A stretch of 64,000 nucleotides of DNA from DATAAP01 sp041690495. Lineage in GTDB: Bacteria > Pseudomonadota > Alphaproteobacteria > CACIAM-22H2. The stretch lies in contig JAWLHE010000001.1 in assembly GCA_041690495.1 (NCBI GenBank), positions 682,001 to 746,000 on the forward strand, in the 5' to 3' direction. The position numbers and the translations under genes were made by a program. Under the pieces are notes generated by a model that was not told the DNA's origin, did no database searches, and saw only the letters and a list, made by a program, of their open reading frames with translations. This document shows, one piece after another, positions 10,101 through 22,420 of the stretch. Position 1 is the first letter of the stretch; each line of letters starts with the position of its first letter.

Positions 10101-10283
10101 GGTGCGGAAAGCCGCAACCAGATCGGGCTGGTCATCGTCGGCGGCCTGCTGCTCGGCACGCTCCTCACGCTGTTCGTCGTGCCGACGGCCTACACCCTGC
10201 TGGCGCGCGACCGCTCGGCGCTACGCGCATCGGGCGAGCAGCCGGCGCCTGCGCAGGTTCCGCAGCAGCACGCGGCGGAGTAG
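7194..10283 (+). CDS. RND multidrug efflux permease (HAE1/AcrB-like)
   Basis: 1029 residues, full AcrB-family length, with TM1 starting at LCIRRPVFATV, two large periplasmic loops and 12 expected membrane helices. The proton-relay Asp-Asp pair is seen in GLVVDDAIVVLENIYR in TM4. The second half repeats the layout (TKHGILIVEFSNQL). It exports drugs or other amphiphiles by proton antiport, in complex with the adaptor encoded 4 bases upstream. A hairpin terminator follows 18 bases after the stop. Substrate not predictable. Confidence 0.95.
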   Translation: MVLSDLCIRRPVFATVLSLVVILVGVVSFTRLTVREYPNIDRPVVLVETIWRGASAQVLESQVTRVLEESIAGIEGIDYIRSITRQERSLVVVQFQLTRNQDTAAADVRDRVGRVRGRLPDEIEEPVISKSEADAQPIMYLAFSSDRHSALEITDFADRVVKDRLQSITGVAEARIFGERRYAMRIWLDSARLAAYNLTPQDVENALRAQNVEVPAGRIESRDMEFTVLSETDLRLPDQFGAIIVKDASGYPVRLRDLARIELGPVDERVAVRFNGKSAVSLGIVKQAVANPLDISRSVREELPLIRDNLPDGMSVEVAYDSSVFIQASIDSVYWTIGEAVLLVVIVVFLFLRSIRATLIPIVTIPASLMGGFAIMYALGFSVNTLTLLAMVLAIGLVVDDAIVVLENIYRHIEEGMSPMAAAFRGSKEIGFAVIAMTLTLAAVYAPIGFMSGTTGKLFTEFAWALAGSVVISGFVALTLTPMMCSRLLRHQPSHSFLYNLVERALVGLTRGYSSALRAVLRVRIVVVLIGLAVAGSSYFIFTTIKPELSPVEDRGTIISFFIGPEGATINFMDRYARRMETIFQKIPEAEAYFVVSGRPTLSQGIAFTRLAPWGERERKQQAIVESLGPEMAALPGVRAFATNPPSLGQGASSKPVWITIQASVPPEELNRMVEAVLLEAEKQPSLANLETRLKLNVPEIKVQVNRDKAADVGAPVETIGRTLETMLGGRQVTRFKQNGKQYDVIVQVADVDRTNPDDLSKIYVRGGSGQMIQLSNLVDVRESVAPRELTRMGQMSAADIQANVAPGYSQGEALEALEQAARRVLPAAVQIDYIGTSREYKQASADIYFTFLLALLFIYLVLSAQFESFIDPLIIMMTVPLSMTGALLALKLGGGTMNIYSQVGLVTLVGLITKHGILIVEFSNQLQEQGKSRLDAVVEAAALRLRPILMTTAAMVLGATPLAMAVGAGAESRNQIGLVIVGGLLLGTLLTLFVVPTAYTLLARDRSALRASGEQPAPAQVPQQHAAE

Positions 10284-10300
10284 CCGCTCATCCCAAGTGC

Positions 10301-10330
10301 AAGCGGCGGGCCTTCGGTTTGCCGCTTTTT
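10301..10330 (+). terminator. Rho-independent terminator of the RND operon
   Basis: A 7-bp perfect stem (AAGCGGC at 10301-10307 with GCCGCTT at 10321-10327) and a 13-base loop, followed by T residues. It lies just after the permease stop and before the convergent desaturase stop. Confidence 0.75.
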
Positions 10331-10331
10331 C

Positions 10332-11408
10332 CTAGGCCGCCGCGCGGACGCGGTGGGCGTGGCGGAACGTCACCAGTTTGCGCAGTTCCTCGTCCCACAG
10401 AGTCAGCCGCGCGCAGCGCAGGCTTTCCAGGAGTCCGAGGCGCCTCGCGTCCTGGAGCTCCGGGTTCGCATCGAAACAGGCGCGCAGATGATAGTTCGGC
10501 ACCTTGCTGGAAAGGTGATGGATGTGGTGATAGCCGATATGGCCGGTGACCCAATGCAGCAGGCGCGGAAGATCGTAGAACGAGCAGCCCTGCAGCGCTG
10601 CCGCCCGGAAGTCCCACCGTCGCTCGGTCTCCCAGTAGGTGTCCTCGAACTGATGCTGAACATAGAACAGCCACACGCCGATCGACGCGGCGAGCGCGAT
10701 CGTCGGCACATAGGCCATCAGAAACGGCTGGGGCCCGACGGTCAGCGCCAGCACGGCGCCGGCAGCGGCGAGCGATGCATTGGTGCCGATCACGCTGAGC
10801 CAGGATTGCCGGTGACGGACCGGATTGCCGCTCGGAATGCGGTGCCGGATCAGGAACTGGTAGACCGGGCCGACGGCGAACAGGGTGAGCGGATGCCGGT
10901 ACAGGCGGTAGACAAACCGCTTCCAGGCCGGACGCTGCAGATACTCGCGCACGGTCAAGGTGGTGATGTCGCCGACGCCGCGCCGGTCGAGATTGCCCGA
11001 GGTGGCGTGATGGATCGCGTGATCCCTGCGCCAGTAGGCATAGGGTGTCAGCGTCAGCACGCCCAAGGTCCGCCCAAGCAGGTTGTTGAGGCGGCGCGAC
11101 TTGAAGAACGAAGCGTGGCCGCAATCATGCTGGATGATGAACAGCCGCACCAGAAGGGCGGCCGCCGGTACCGCCAGCAGCAGCGCGGCCCAGATGCCGC
11201 TGTCGAGGCCATAGATCATCAGCGCCATGAGCATGAGGAACGGCAGCGCTGTGTTGAGGAGTTGTAAGGCGGCACGGCGGGCGTCGGACCGGGCGAACGG
11301 CGCAACGGCTTCCCGCCAGGGGCGGGAGCGCATCGCATTGGTCGGTGTGTCGGGGTTGGGCGGGGTGGCGGCGGCCTTGGCGCGGGCGCTCGCGCAAGCA
11401 TCGGGCAT
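10332..11408 (-). CDS. Membrane fatty-acid desaturase
   Basis: 358 residues with the three diiron histidine boxes of membrane desaturases: HDCGH (94-98), HAIHH (130-134) and HHIHH (294-298). Hydrophobic pairs of helices lie at about 48-93 and 205-250. The spacing matches the delta-12/omega-3-like acyl-lipid desaturase group, so it probably inserts a double bond into a membrane lipid acyl chain using O2 and an electron donor. A later ATG at 11333 is possible, since the first 25 residues are Ala/Pro-rich. It stands alone and converges on the RND operon. Regiospecificity cannot be read. Confidence 0.9.
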   Translation of the reverse strand: MPDACASARAKAAATPPNPDTPTNAMRSRPWREAVAPFARSDARRAALQLLNTALPFLMLMALMIYGLDSGIWAALLLAVPAAALLVRLFIIQHDCGHASFFKSRRLNNLLGRTLGVLTLTPYAYWRRDHAIHHATSGNLDRRGVGDITTLTVREYLQRPAWKRFVYRLYRHPLTLFAVGPVYQFLIRHRIPSGNPVRHRQSWLSVIGTNASLAAAGAVLALTVGPQPFLMAYVPTIALAASIGVWLFYVQHQFEDTYWETERRWDFRAAALQGCSFYDLPRLLHWVTGHIGYHHIHHLSSKVPNYHLRACFDANPELQDARRLGLLESLRCARLTLWDEELRKLVTFRHAHRVRAAA

Positions 11409-11570
11409 TTCTGGGATTCGGTTCCGGGGGTTGGGGAGGGGGCGCGTCTGCTCTTATGTATGTAGTCAATCTAATACCATTGCGAAATGGCGAAAAGGCG
11501 GCAGGTGTGCAGGAGAACGGCCATGCTGCAGGTTGCTGCCGTAACGCGGTAATACGCTGCGATGCCGTGA

Positions 11571-12113
11571 TCAGCGGCTTGCCAGCCGTCGCAGGAGGTT
11601 CCGGCCCGTCGGCCAGTCGCCAAGGCCGGATGCCGAATTGATGTGGCCGCAGCTGCCGGCATCGACGTACTGCGCACCCCACGCATTCGCGAAGAACGCG
11701 GCACGGGCGGGATCGACGAACGGATCGTCGGCGCTGGCGACGACGATGCTGGGCCAGGGCAGTTGCCGCAGCGGCATCGGGCTGAAGCTACGCACTTCGG
11801 GCGGGGTGTGCGCGGGCGAGTCGACGTCGGAAGGCGAAACCAGAAGAGCGCCATGGATCGGCCGCTCGTGACGCGCCGCCCAGTGCGCCACGAGGGCGCA
11901 GGCGAGGCTGTGCGCGACCAGGATCGGCGGCGCGGACTGTTGTGCGACATGGCGATCGAGCGTGGCGACCCATTCGTCACGATCCGGTCTGTCCCAGTCG
12001 CGCTGCACGACGCGGGCGAAGGCCGGGTTCGCCGCTTCCCACAGCGTCTGCCAGTGCTCCGGACCGGAGTTTCCCAGCCCCGGAACGATCAGGACGGAGG
12101 GCATGTCAGGCAT
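11571..12113 (-). CDS. RBBP9/YdeN-family serine hydrolase
   Basis: 180 residues, a small alpha/beta-hydrolase. The N-terminus VLIVPGLGNSGPEHWQ and the AHSLA nucleophile elbow (Ser69) are characteristic of the RBBP9/YdeN family. SADDPFVD carries the acid and GCGHINS the histidine. The family contains small cytoplasmic serine hydrolases of mostly unknown substrate. A second ATG three codons in (12104) is an equally good start. The gene lies just downstream of gltB on the same strand in the order gltD-gltB-hydrolase-desaturase, but with gaps of 71 and 162 bases a single operon is not certain. Confidence 0.85.
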   Translation of the reverse strand: MPDMPSVLIVPGLGNSGPEHWQTLWEAANPAFARVVQRDWDRPDRDEWVATLDRHVAQQSAPPILVAHSLACALVAHWAARHERPIHGALLVSPSDVDSPAHTPPEVRSFSPMPLRQLPWPSIVVASADDPFVDPARAAFFANAWGAQYVDAGSCGHINSASGLGDWPTGRNLLRRLASR

Positions 12114-12184
12114 GGTTTTCGCGCACGATCTGCTCGCGACGGGGCCGGTCGTGACGACCTGCCTCTCGCGACCGATGGGTGACG

Positions 12185-16765
<4,581 letters not shown>

Positions 16766-16785
16766 GGCCGGTCTCTCTTGCTGCT

Positions 16786-16828
16786 TCATCCTTCGAGACG
16801 GCCGCTGCGCGGCCCCCTCAGGATGAGG
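16786..16828 (+). repeat. Palindromic repeat, copy A
   Basis: A 43-base unit with terminal inverted arms (TCATCCT at 16786 and AGGATGA at 16820) and an inner palindrome (GGCCGCTGCGCGGCC). It resembles REP-like elements common between genes of alphaproteobacteria. It pairs with an inverted relative at 16851-16893. Confidence 0.75.
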
Positions 16829-16850
16829 TCTCCTCTGTTTTCTTCCATCT

Positions 16851-16893
16851 TCATCCCGAGGAGCCGCCCGCGGGGCGGCGTCTCGAAGGACGG
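16851..16893 (-). repeat. Palindromic repeat, copy B (inverted relative of copy A)
   Basis: Read on the minus strand, this unit carries the same outer motif (CCTTCGAGACG) and a related right end (GGGATGA). The inner palindrome differs (CGCCGCCCCGCGGGCGGC), which indicates a compensated, structure-conserving variant. The two copies can also pair with each other across 22 bases. Confidence 0.7.
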
Positions 16894-16898
16894 AGTCG

Positions 16899-18386
16899 TC
16901 AGTCGGCCGCGGCTGCGAGCTCGGCGCTCGCGCGGGCGGCCTCGCGCTTGGTGATGTGGTTGTGAATCGCCGCTGCGGCGTCACGACCGTCGCGAATTGC
17001 CCAGACGACCAGAGAGGCGCCGCGCACGATATCGCCGGCGGCGAAGACGCCGTCGAGTGTGGTCATCATCGTCTTGTAATTGATCTTGAGCGTGCCCCAG
17101 CGCGTGACGCCGAGCTCGGGTGCTCCGAACATCGTCGGAATGTCCTCGGGATCGAAGCCGAGCGCCTTGATCACCATGTCGGCGGGCAGGTCGACCTCGG
17201 AGCCTGGCAGCTTCTCGGGAGTCTGGCGGCCGGATGAATCGGCGACGCCGAGCCGCATGCGCGCAGCACGCACGGCGGCGACCAACTCGCGGCCCTTCTT
17301 TCTCTTTGCGGCCGCGCGGCCGATGAACGCCTCGGGGGCCGTGAGCCAGACGAAGTCGACGCCTTCTTCCTCGGCGTGATAGACCTCGCGTTGCGAGCCC
17401 GGCATGTTCTTGCGGTCGCGGCGGTAGAGGCACTTGACCGACTTTGCGCCCTGGCGGATCGCGGTGCGCACGCAGTCCATCGCCGTGTCGCCGCCGCCGA
17501 TCACGACCACGTCCTTTCCGGCGGCGTTCAGGCTGCCGTCCTCATAGGCAGGTACGACGTCGCCGAGCCCATGACGGTTGCTGGCGACCAGGAAGTCGAG
17601 CGCGGGGTGGATGTTGCCGAGGCCGATACCGGGCGCCGCCATGTCGCGCGCCTTGTAGACGCCGGTCGCGATCAGGATCGCGTCGTGACGGTTGCGCAGC
17701 TCCTCGAGAGTTGCGTTGCGCCCGACCTCGAAATTCGTGTGGAAGACCACACCGCCCCGTTCGAGCAGCTCGACGCGGCGGCTCACGACTGCCTTGTCGA
17801 GCTTGAAGTTGGGGATGCCGTAGATCATCAGGCCGCCGATGCGGTCATGGCGGTCATAAACATGAACCTGGTATCCGCGCCGGCGCAGCGCCTCGGCCGC
17901 GGCGAGGCCGGCCGGCCCGCCGCCGATGATGCCGACGGAATGCCGCAGCTCACGCGGCGGCCGTGGCGGGCGAACCCAGCCCATCTGCCAGGCGGTATCG
18001 GTGATGTACTTCTCGACGGCGCCGATCGTCACCGAATCGAAGCCCTTCTCGATGACGCAGTTGCCCTCGCACAGCCGGTCCTGCGGGCAGATGCGGCCGC
18101 AGATCTCGGGGAAGGTGTTGGTCGACTGCGCGAGCTCGTAGGCCTCTTCGAGCCGGTCCTCGGCGGTCAACTTCAGCCAGTCCGGGATGTTGTTGTGCAG
18201 CGGACAATGTACTTGGCAGAACGGCACGCCGCATTGCGAACAGCGCCCGGCCTGCTCGGCCGCGCGGGTCCGGTCGAATTCGGCATAGATCTCCTGAAAA
18301 TCACGCCGGCGCTCGGCGGCGGCGCGCTTGTCGGGCATCTCCTGCTCCAGCTGGACGAAGCGGAGCATCTTGCTGGTCGTCGCCAT
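16899..18386 (-). CDS. gltD: Glutamate synthase small subunit
   Basis: 495 residues, the usual GltD length. The N-terminal domain has the two 4Fe-4S cysteine clusters (RCSQCGVPFC, then CGRICPQDRLCEGNC). Next come FAD binding (GGGPAGLAAAEALRRRG) and the NADPH-binding GGGDTAMDCVRTA. It passes electrons from NADPH through FAD and the iron-sulfur clusters to the FMN of GltB. It is transcribed before gltB on the same strand. The 133-base gap with palindromic repeats could alter the ratio of the two subunits by mRNA stability or processing. Start ATG 18386. Confidence 0.97.
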   Translation of the reverse strand: MATTSKMLRFVQLEQEMPDKRAAAERRRDFQEIYAEFDRTRAAEQAGRCSQCGVPFCQVHCPLHNNIPDWLKLTAEDRLEEAYELAQSTNTFPEICGRICPQDRLCEGNCVIEKGFDSVTIGAVEKYITDTAWQMGWVRPPRPPRELRHSVGIIGGGPAGLAAAEALRRRGYQVHVYDRHDRIGGLMIYGIPNFKLDKAVVSRRVELLERGGVVFHTNFEVGRNATLEELRNRHDAILIATGVYKARDMAAPGIGLGNIHPALDFLVASNRHGLGDVVPAYEDGSLNAAGKDVVVIGGGDTAMDCVRTAIRQGAKSVKCLYRRDRKNMPGSQREVYHAEEEGVDFVWLTAPEAFIGRAAAKRKKGRELVAAVRAARMRLGVADSSGRQTPEKLPGSEVDLPADMVIKALGFDPEDIPTMFGAPELGVTRWGTLKINYKTMMTTLDGVFAAGDIVRGASLVVWAIRDGRDAAAAIHNHITKREAARASAELAAAAD

Positions 18387-18630
18387 GCTGCGTGTCCCGG
18401 ACCGTGTTTGCGGACTTCTTGTCTGAAGCCCCCTCTATACGGCAATAAAACCACCTTGCCGAGCGGAATCGCACAAATATGGCAGTATGAGTTCCCTAAT
18501 TTGTGGTTCTTCCGCCGGGATGTCGGACATTTTACCTTATCTTGAGGGCAGGGATCGGGATATAGGTCATATAACGGTACTATTTAGGCCGGGCGCACGA
18601 CGAGCCGTCGCGTTCCGAGAATCGCGAAAA
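18387..18630. other. Intergenic region upstream of gltD
   Basis: 244 bases, moderately AT-rich around 18440-18590, between gltD and the NDUFA9-like gene, both on the minus strand. It must hold the gltD promoter. I looked for a sigma-54 -24/-12 element and found no convincing one. No gene seen. Confidence 0.4.
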
Positions 18631-19608
18631 TCAGGCTGCGTGGCTGGCAGCGAAGCGACCGCCCTTGCGGTAGATGTCGAGATAGGTCGGCAGGATCAGC
18701 TCGAGCGCGGTCGGCGCGATGCCAAGCTCGACCAGACCCGGCATGCCGGGGTCCGTGACGTTGTCCCGCTTGAGCGAGCGCACCTGATCGCGGGTCAGCG
18801 GCGGCGCGATCAGGGGGACGTACTGCAGGATGAATCCGAGCATCTCGGCCATCCAGAACGGGATCGGTATCAGACCGCGATGGCGTCGCAGCTCGGCCAG
18901 CATGAGTTCCATCAGCTCGCGGAAGGTATAGATCTGCGGGCCGCCAAGCTCGTAAGTCTGGCCCCGCGCCGCGGGCGCATGCAGTGCACGCATCACCGCG
19001 TCGGCGACGTCGCCGACATAGACCGGCTGGAAGCGGGTCTTGCCGCCGCCGATCAGCGGCAGCGCCGGCGAGACGAGCGCCATGCGAGCGAAGCGGTTGA
19101 AGAATTCGTCCTCGGGGCCGAACACGATCGAGGGTCTCAGGATGGTGGTGGCCGGAAATGCCGCGCGCACGCCGGCCTCGCCGGCAGCCTTGCTGCGGCC
19201 ATACGACGACGGGGATTCGGCATCTGCGCCAATGGCCGACATATGGATAAACGTCGAGACGCCGGCACGGGCGGCGATCTGCGCCAGCCGCGCCGGCGCC
19301 TGCGCATGAATGGCCTGAAAGGTTTGCCGGCGCCGTTCGTAGAGGATGCCGACCAGGTCGATCACGACATCGGAACCGGCGATCGCGGTTTCGAGGACGA
19401 CATCGTGTGCGGTCAGGTCGACGCGCATCGGCACGACCTGGCCGACATTGCCCATCGGCTTCAGGAAGGCCGCCCGGACCGGGTTGCGGACGGCAACGCG
19501 CACCACCCAGCCCTCCGCCGCGAGCCGCTGCACCACGTAGCGGCCGATGAAGCCGGACCCGCCGAATACGGTGACTCGACGACCTTCGGTGAGCCTCTCG
19601 CTGGCCAT
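18631..19608 (-). CDS. NDUFA9-like atypical SDR (complex I NDUFA9 subunit family)
   Basis: 325 residues from the ATG at 19608, which has GGAG about 7 bases upstream; the in-frame TTG two codons earlier is less likely. The N-terminus VTVFGGSGFIGRYVVQRL is the glycine-rich NAD(P)-binding turn. HMSAIGAD and SYGRSKAAGE follow in the order found in the atypical SDR group that includes complex I subunit NDUFA9. The alphaproteobacterial homologues bind NADP(H); a role in quinone or complex I assembly is suspected but not proven. It is monocistronic and divergent from the tRNA-Leu gene. Confidence 0.88.
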   Translation of the reverse strand: MASERLTEGRRVTVFGGSGFIGRYVVQRLAAEGWVVRVAVRNPVRAAFLKPMGNVGQVVPMRVDLTAHDVVLETAIAGSDVVIDLVGILYERRRQTFQAIHAQAPARLAQIAARAGVSTFIHMSAIGADAESPSSYGRSKAAGEAGVRAAFPATTILRPSIVFGPEDEFFNRFARMALVSPALPLIGGGKTRFQPVYVGDVADAVMRALHAPAARGQTYELGGPQIYTFRELMELMLAELRRHRGLIPIPFWMAEMLGFILQYVPLIAPPLTRDQVRSLKRDNVTDPGMPGLVELGIAPTALELILPTYLDIYRKGGRFAASHAA

Positions 19609-19700
19609 GTGCAACTCCGCTCGTGCTCTTGTTTTCGGTGTTGCCGGTTACAGATATCGCATGAGCGGGTCAAGCGCACCGCTCGCAAACGGATAAAAAA

Positions 19701-19729
19701 TTGACAAGCCGAGGGGCGGGGGGTAGCTA
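19701..19729 (+). promoter_or_regulatory. Likely sigma-70 promoter of tRNA-Leu
   Basis: A perfect TTGACA -35 (19701-19706), a 17-base spacer and a TAGCTA -10 (19724-19729). The tRNA begins about 33 bases downstream. The -10 is weak, but the G-rich spacer before the tRNA resembles the GC-rich discriminator region of stable-RNA promoters. Confidence 0.6.
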
Positions 19730-19761
19730 ATCCCGCCTTCGCTGGTCGCCGCGACGGATGT

Positions 19762-19848
19762 GCCCGGGTGGCGGAATTGGTAGACGCGCTAGATTCAGGT
19801 TCTAGTGGGGGAAACCCCGTGGAAGTTCGAGTCTTCTCTCGGGCACCA
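19762..19848 (+). tRNA. tRNA-Leu (anticodon CAG)
   Basis: An 87-nt class II tRNA. Acceptor GCCCGGG pairs with CTCGGGC (one G-U pair), discriminator A, and CCA is encoded at 19846-19848. The anticodon stem CTAGA/TCTAG holds loop TTCAGGT, giving anticodon CAG at 19796-19798, which reads CUG, a preferred Leu codon in GC-rich genomes. A long variable arm (GGGG...CCCC) supports tRNA-Leu. Confidence 0.97.
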
Positions 19849-19899
19849 ACCTCTTTCCTCTGCGGCTCCGGGAAACCGGACTAGGGTTGGAGCAAGCTG

Positions 19900-20511
19900 A
19901 TGGCCGTGGAGCTGTACCAGGGCGATCTGCCGGACGGGCTGCAATTCGGCCCGGCGGTGGCGATCGACACCGAGACGATGGGGCTCAACCCCCATCGCGA
20001 CCGGCTTTGCCTGGTCCAGCTTTCGGCCGGCAACGGCGATGCGCATATCGTGCGCTTCGCCGCCGGGCAGTATGCGGCGCCGCGCCTGAAGGCGCTGCTG
20101 GCCGATCCCGCGGTCCTCAAGATCTTCCATTTCGCGCGCTTCGATCTCGCGGTGATCCGCCGGTTCCTCGGCGTGATGCCGAATCCGGTCTACTGCACGA
20201 AAATCGCGTCGCGGCTGTGCCGCACCTTCACGGATCGTCACGGCCTCAAGGATCTGTGCCGCGACGTGCTCAATGTCGAGCTGTCCAAGGAGCAGCAGTC
20301 CTCGGACTGGGGAGCCGCGGAACTGAGCCAGGCGCAGCTCAGATACGCAGCCTCGGACGTCCTGCACCTGCATGCGCTGCGCACGAAGCTCGACGAGATG
20401 CTCGCCCGCGAGGGGCGGCGCGAGCTGGCCGAGGCCTGCTTCCGCTTTCTGCCAAGCCGGGCGGAGCTCGATCTGGCCGGCTGGCCGGAAGTCGACATAT
20501 TCGCCCACTGA
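19900..20511 (+). CDS. nrnC: NrnC-like 3'-5' exoribonuclease (short RNase D family)
   Basis: 203 residues, only the DEDDy exonuclease domain without HRDC domains, which matches NrnC rather than classical RNase D. The metal ligands are visible: D-x-E in AIDTET, Asp in FHFARFD, and Tyr plus Asp in YAASD. NrnC degrades dinucleotides and short RNA oligomers, and takes the place of Orn in many alphaproteobacteria. The gene begins 51 bases after the tRNA-Leu CCA end and could be transcribed with it. The start ATG at 19900 is preceded by GGAGCAAGCTG. Confidence 0.88.
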   Translation: MAVELYQGDLPDGLQFGPAVAIDTETMGLNPHRDRLCLVQLSAGNGDAHIVRFAAGQYAAPRLKALLADPAVLKIFHFARFDLAVIRRFLGVMPNPVYCTKIASRLCRTFTDRHGLKDLCRDVLNVELSKEQQSSDWGAAELSQAQLRYAASDVLHLHALRTKLDEMLAREGRRELAEACFRFLPSRAELDLAGWPEVDIFAH

Positions 20512-20521
20512 GGGGGCGTAA

Positions 20522-20541
20522 GCCGTTGATTCAGCAACGGC
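20522..20541 (+). terminator. Hairpin after nrnC (possible terminator)
   Basis: A perfect 7-bp stem GCCGTTG/CAACGGC with a 6-base loop, 10 bases after the nrnC stop. No U-tract follows directly, so it may act with Rho or only mark the 3' end. Confidence 0.4.
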
Positions 20542-20551
20542 CTCGGTTACA

Positions 20552-20580
20552 TTGATTTTTAACGCCGCAATAGGCATATT
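20552..20580 (+). promoter_or_regulatory. Candidate sigma-70 promoter for kdsD-lptCAB-rpoN operon
   Basis: TTGATT (20552-20557), 17-base spacer, CATATT (20575-20580), in an AT-rich patch 129 bases ahead of the chosen kdsD start. It is the best promoter match between nrnC and kdsD. Confidence 0.55.
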
Positions 20581-20708
20581 TTTTGCGTAATGGGGTGCCG
20601 TCGCGGGGCGGCCGTTGCCCCTTCCGGACCGAGCTACGGCAGGTCCCTAGGGCACCGGCGGAAAGCCGGGGTTCGATCGTGAAACCAGTCGAAGACCGCT
20701 TGCGCCGC

Positions 20709-21710
20709 ATGAAGCCCAAACTTGTCCCCACCGCAGACAGCGCAGACGCCGCCCGCCAGTCCGCCGTCCGTGTCCTGACCCTGGAGGCCGATGCCATCCG
20801 GGCCTTGGCCAACTCGCTGGACGGAGCCTTTTCCGCGGCGATCGATCGGCTCGAGCGGGTCAGCAGCCGTCAGACGGGCGGTCGGGTCATCGTCAGCGGG
20901 ATGGGCAAGAGCGGTCATGTCGCACGCAAGATCGCCGCGACCCTCGCCTCGACCGGCACGCCGGCCCAGTTCGTCCATCCCGCAGAGGCGAGCCATGGCG
21001 ACCTCGGCATGATCACGTCGGCCGACAGCGTGCTGTGCCTGTCGAATTCCGGCGAGACGCCCGAACTCAGCGACCTCGTTGCCCATGCCAAGCGGTTCGC
21101 CATCCCGCTGATCGCTATCGTCGGCCGCGCCGGCTCGACTCTCGCGCAGGCGGCCGATGTCGCGCTCCTTCTGCCCGCGACTGTGGAGGCTTGTCCGCTC
21201 GGCCTTGCCCCGACAAGCTCGACGACAATGATGCTGGCGCTCGGCGATGCCTTGGCCGTGGCCCTGCTCGAGCGCAAGGGTTTCACCGCCGACGACTTTC
21301 AGGTCCTGCATCCGGGCGGCAAGCTGGGCAAGTCGCTGATCAAGGTCAGCGACATCATGCACACCGGGCCGGAGGTGCCGCTGGTTCCGCTCGGCACGTT
21401 CATGCGCGAGGCTGTGCTGACGATGACCGCGAAGACGTTCGGCTGTGTCGGGATCACCGATGCCGACGGCAAGCTGACCGGCATCATTACCGACGGCGAC
21501 CTGCGGCGCCACATCGACAACGACCTTTTCGCGCACAAGGTGGAGCAGGTGATGACCCGTGCGCCGAAATCCATCCGGCCGCAGGCGCTGGCGGCCGAGG
21601 CGCTTGGCCAGATGAGGGCGAACAAGGTGACCGCCCTTTTCGTGGTCGCCGACGGTGCGCCGCTCGGCATCGTGCGCATCCACGACATTCTTCGCTCCGG
21701 CGTGGTGTGA
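20709..21710 (+). CDS. kdsD: D-arabinose 5-phosphate isomerase (KpsF/GutQ/KdsD family)
   Basis: 333 residues from the ATG at 20709; a GTG at 20679 is a possible alternative start. It has an N-terminal SIS domain (VSGMGKSGHVARKIAATLAS, then SNSGETPE) followed by two CBS domains (SDIM... and VEQVMT...). It isomerises ribulose 5-phosphate to arabinose 5-phosphate, the first step to Kdo for LPS. It opens the conserved envelope operon and its stop overlaps the lptC start by one base (TGATG). It acts in the cytoplasm. Confidence 0.93.
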   Translation: MKPKLVPTADSADAARQSAVRVLTLEADAIRALANSLDGAFSAAIDRLERVSSRQTGGRVIVSGMGKSGHVARKIAATLASTGTPAQFVHPAEASHGDLGMITSADSVLCLSNSGETPELSDLVAHAKRFAIPLIAIVGRAGSTLAQAADVALLLPATVEACPLGLAPTSSTTMMLALGDALAVALLERKGFTADDFQVLHPGGKLGKSLIKVSDIMHTGPEVPLVPLGTFMREAVLTMTAKTFGCVGITDADGKLTGIITDGDLRRHIDNDLFAHKVEQVMTRAPKSIRPQALAAEALGQMRANKVTALFVVADGAPLGIVRIHDILRSGVV

Positions 21711-22420
21711 TGCGCGCCGGGAAGACATCCTCGCCCGCCCGTGCCGTCGCGCAGGCCCTGCCGCGCGCGGCGCATTCCAGCTTCTTCGATTTCATCGAGC
21801 GCGCCGTTCCCCGCCGCTACAGCGCCCGGCACAGCCAGGTCGTCAACCTGCTCAAGGTTCTGTTGCCGGCGGTGGCGCTCGGACTCGTGGCGATGGTGCT
21901 GCTGTGGCCGCAGCTGAATCCGATCGACGAGCGGTTCCGGCTGGGCTCGGCCGGAGTCAGTATCGACGACCTGGAAAACCTGCGCATGGTCAATCCGCGC
22001 TATGTCGGCAGCGACTCGCAGGACCAGCCCTATACGCTGACGGCCGATCAGGCGCTGCAGCTCTCCGGCGACGGCAATCTCACCGATCTCGTCAATCCCA
22101 AGGGCGATATCACGTTGAAGGATGGGACATGGCTGGCGCTGTCGGCCGAGGCCGGAGTCTATCGCAAGCAGGACGAGATTCTCGACCTCGAGGGCAACGT
22201 CAATCTCTTCCATGACGACGGCTACGAGATCGTGACGCCGAAGGCCCGCGTCGAGCTCGAAAAGGGCACCGCGTCCGGCGACAGCCCGGTGACCGGGCAG
22301 GGGCCCGACACCGAACTCGAGGGCGAGGGCTTCCGCGTCTATAACCGCGGCGATCGCGTTCTCGTGACGGGCCAGTCCAGGCTGCTCATCCGTCCCGCCG
22401 CGCCGGCGGCCCAGAAATGA
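21710..22420 (+). CDS. lptC: LPS export ABC transporter periplasmic protein LptC
   Basis: 236 residues. The start ATG shares its A with the kdsD TGA. A cytoplasmic N-terminus of about 45 residues precedes one membrane helix (VLLPAVALGLVAMVLLW) and a periplasmic beta-jellyroll with repeated short strands (LTADQALQLSGDGNLTDL, then EILDLEGNVNLFHDDGYE). LptC links the LptBFG transporter to LptA in the trans-periplasmic LPS bridge. The start of lptA overlaps its stop by 4 bases (ATGA). Somewhat longer than the E. coli protein, as usual in alphaproteobacteria. Confidence 0.92.
   Translation: MRAGKTSSPARAVAQALPRAAHSSFFDFIERAVPRRYSARHSQVVNLLKVLLPAVALGLVAMVLLWPQLNPIDERFRLGSAGVSIDDLENLRMVNPRYVGSDSQDQPYTLTADQALQLSGDGNLTDLVNPKGDITLKDGTWLALSAEAGVYRKQDEILDLEGNVNLFHDDGYEIVTPKARVELEKGTASGDSPVTGQGPDTELEGEGFRVYNRGDRVLVTGQSRLLIRPAAPAAQK

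Noticed and set aside
18387..18630. Sigma-54 promoter for gltD
   Set aside because: Expected from the role of the gene, but no TGGCAC-N5-TTGC-like element was found on the correct strand.
19762..19900. Integration (att) site at tRNA-Leu
   Set aside because: No integrase and no repeat of the tRNA 3' end downstream; the next gene is the conserved nrnC.
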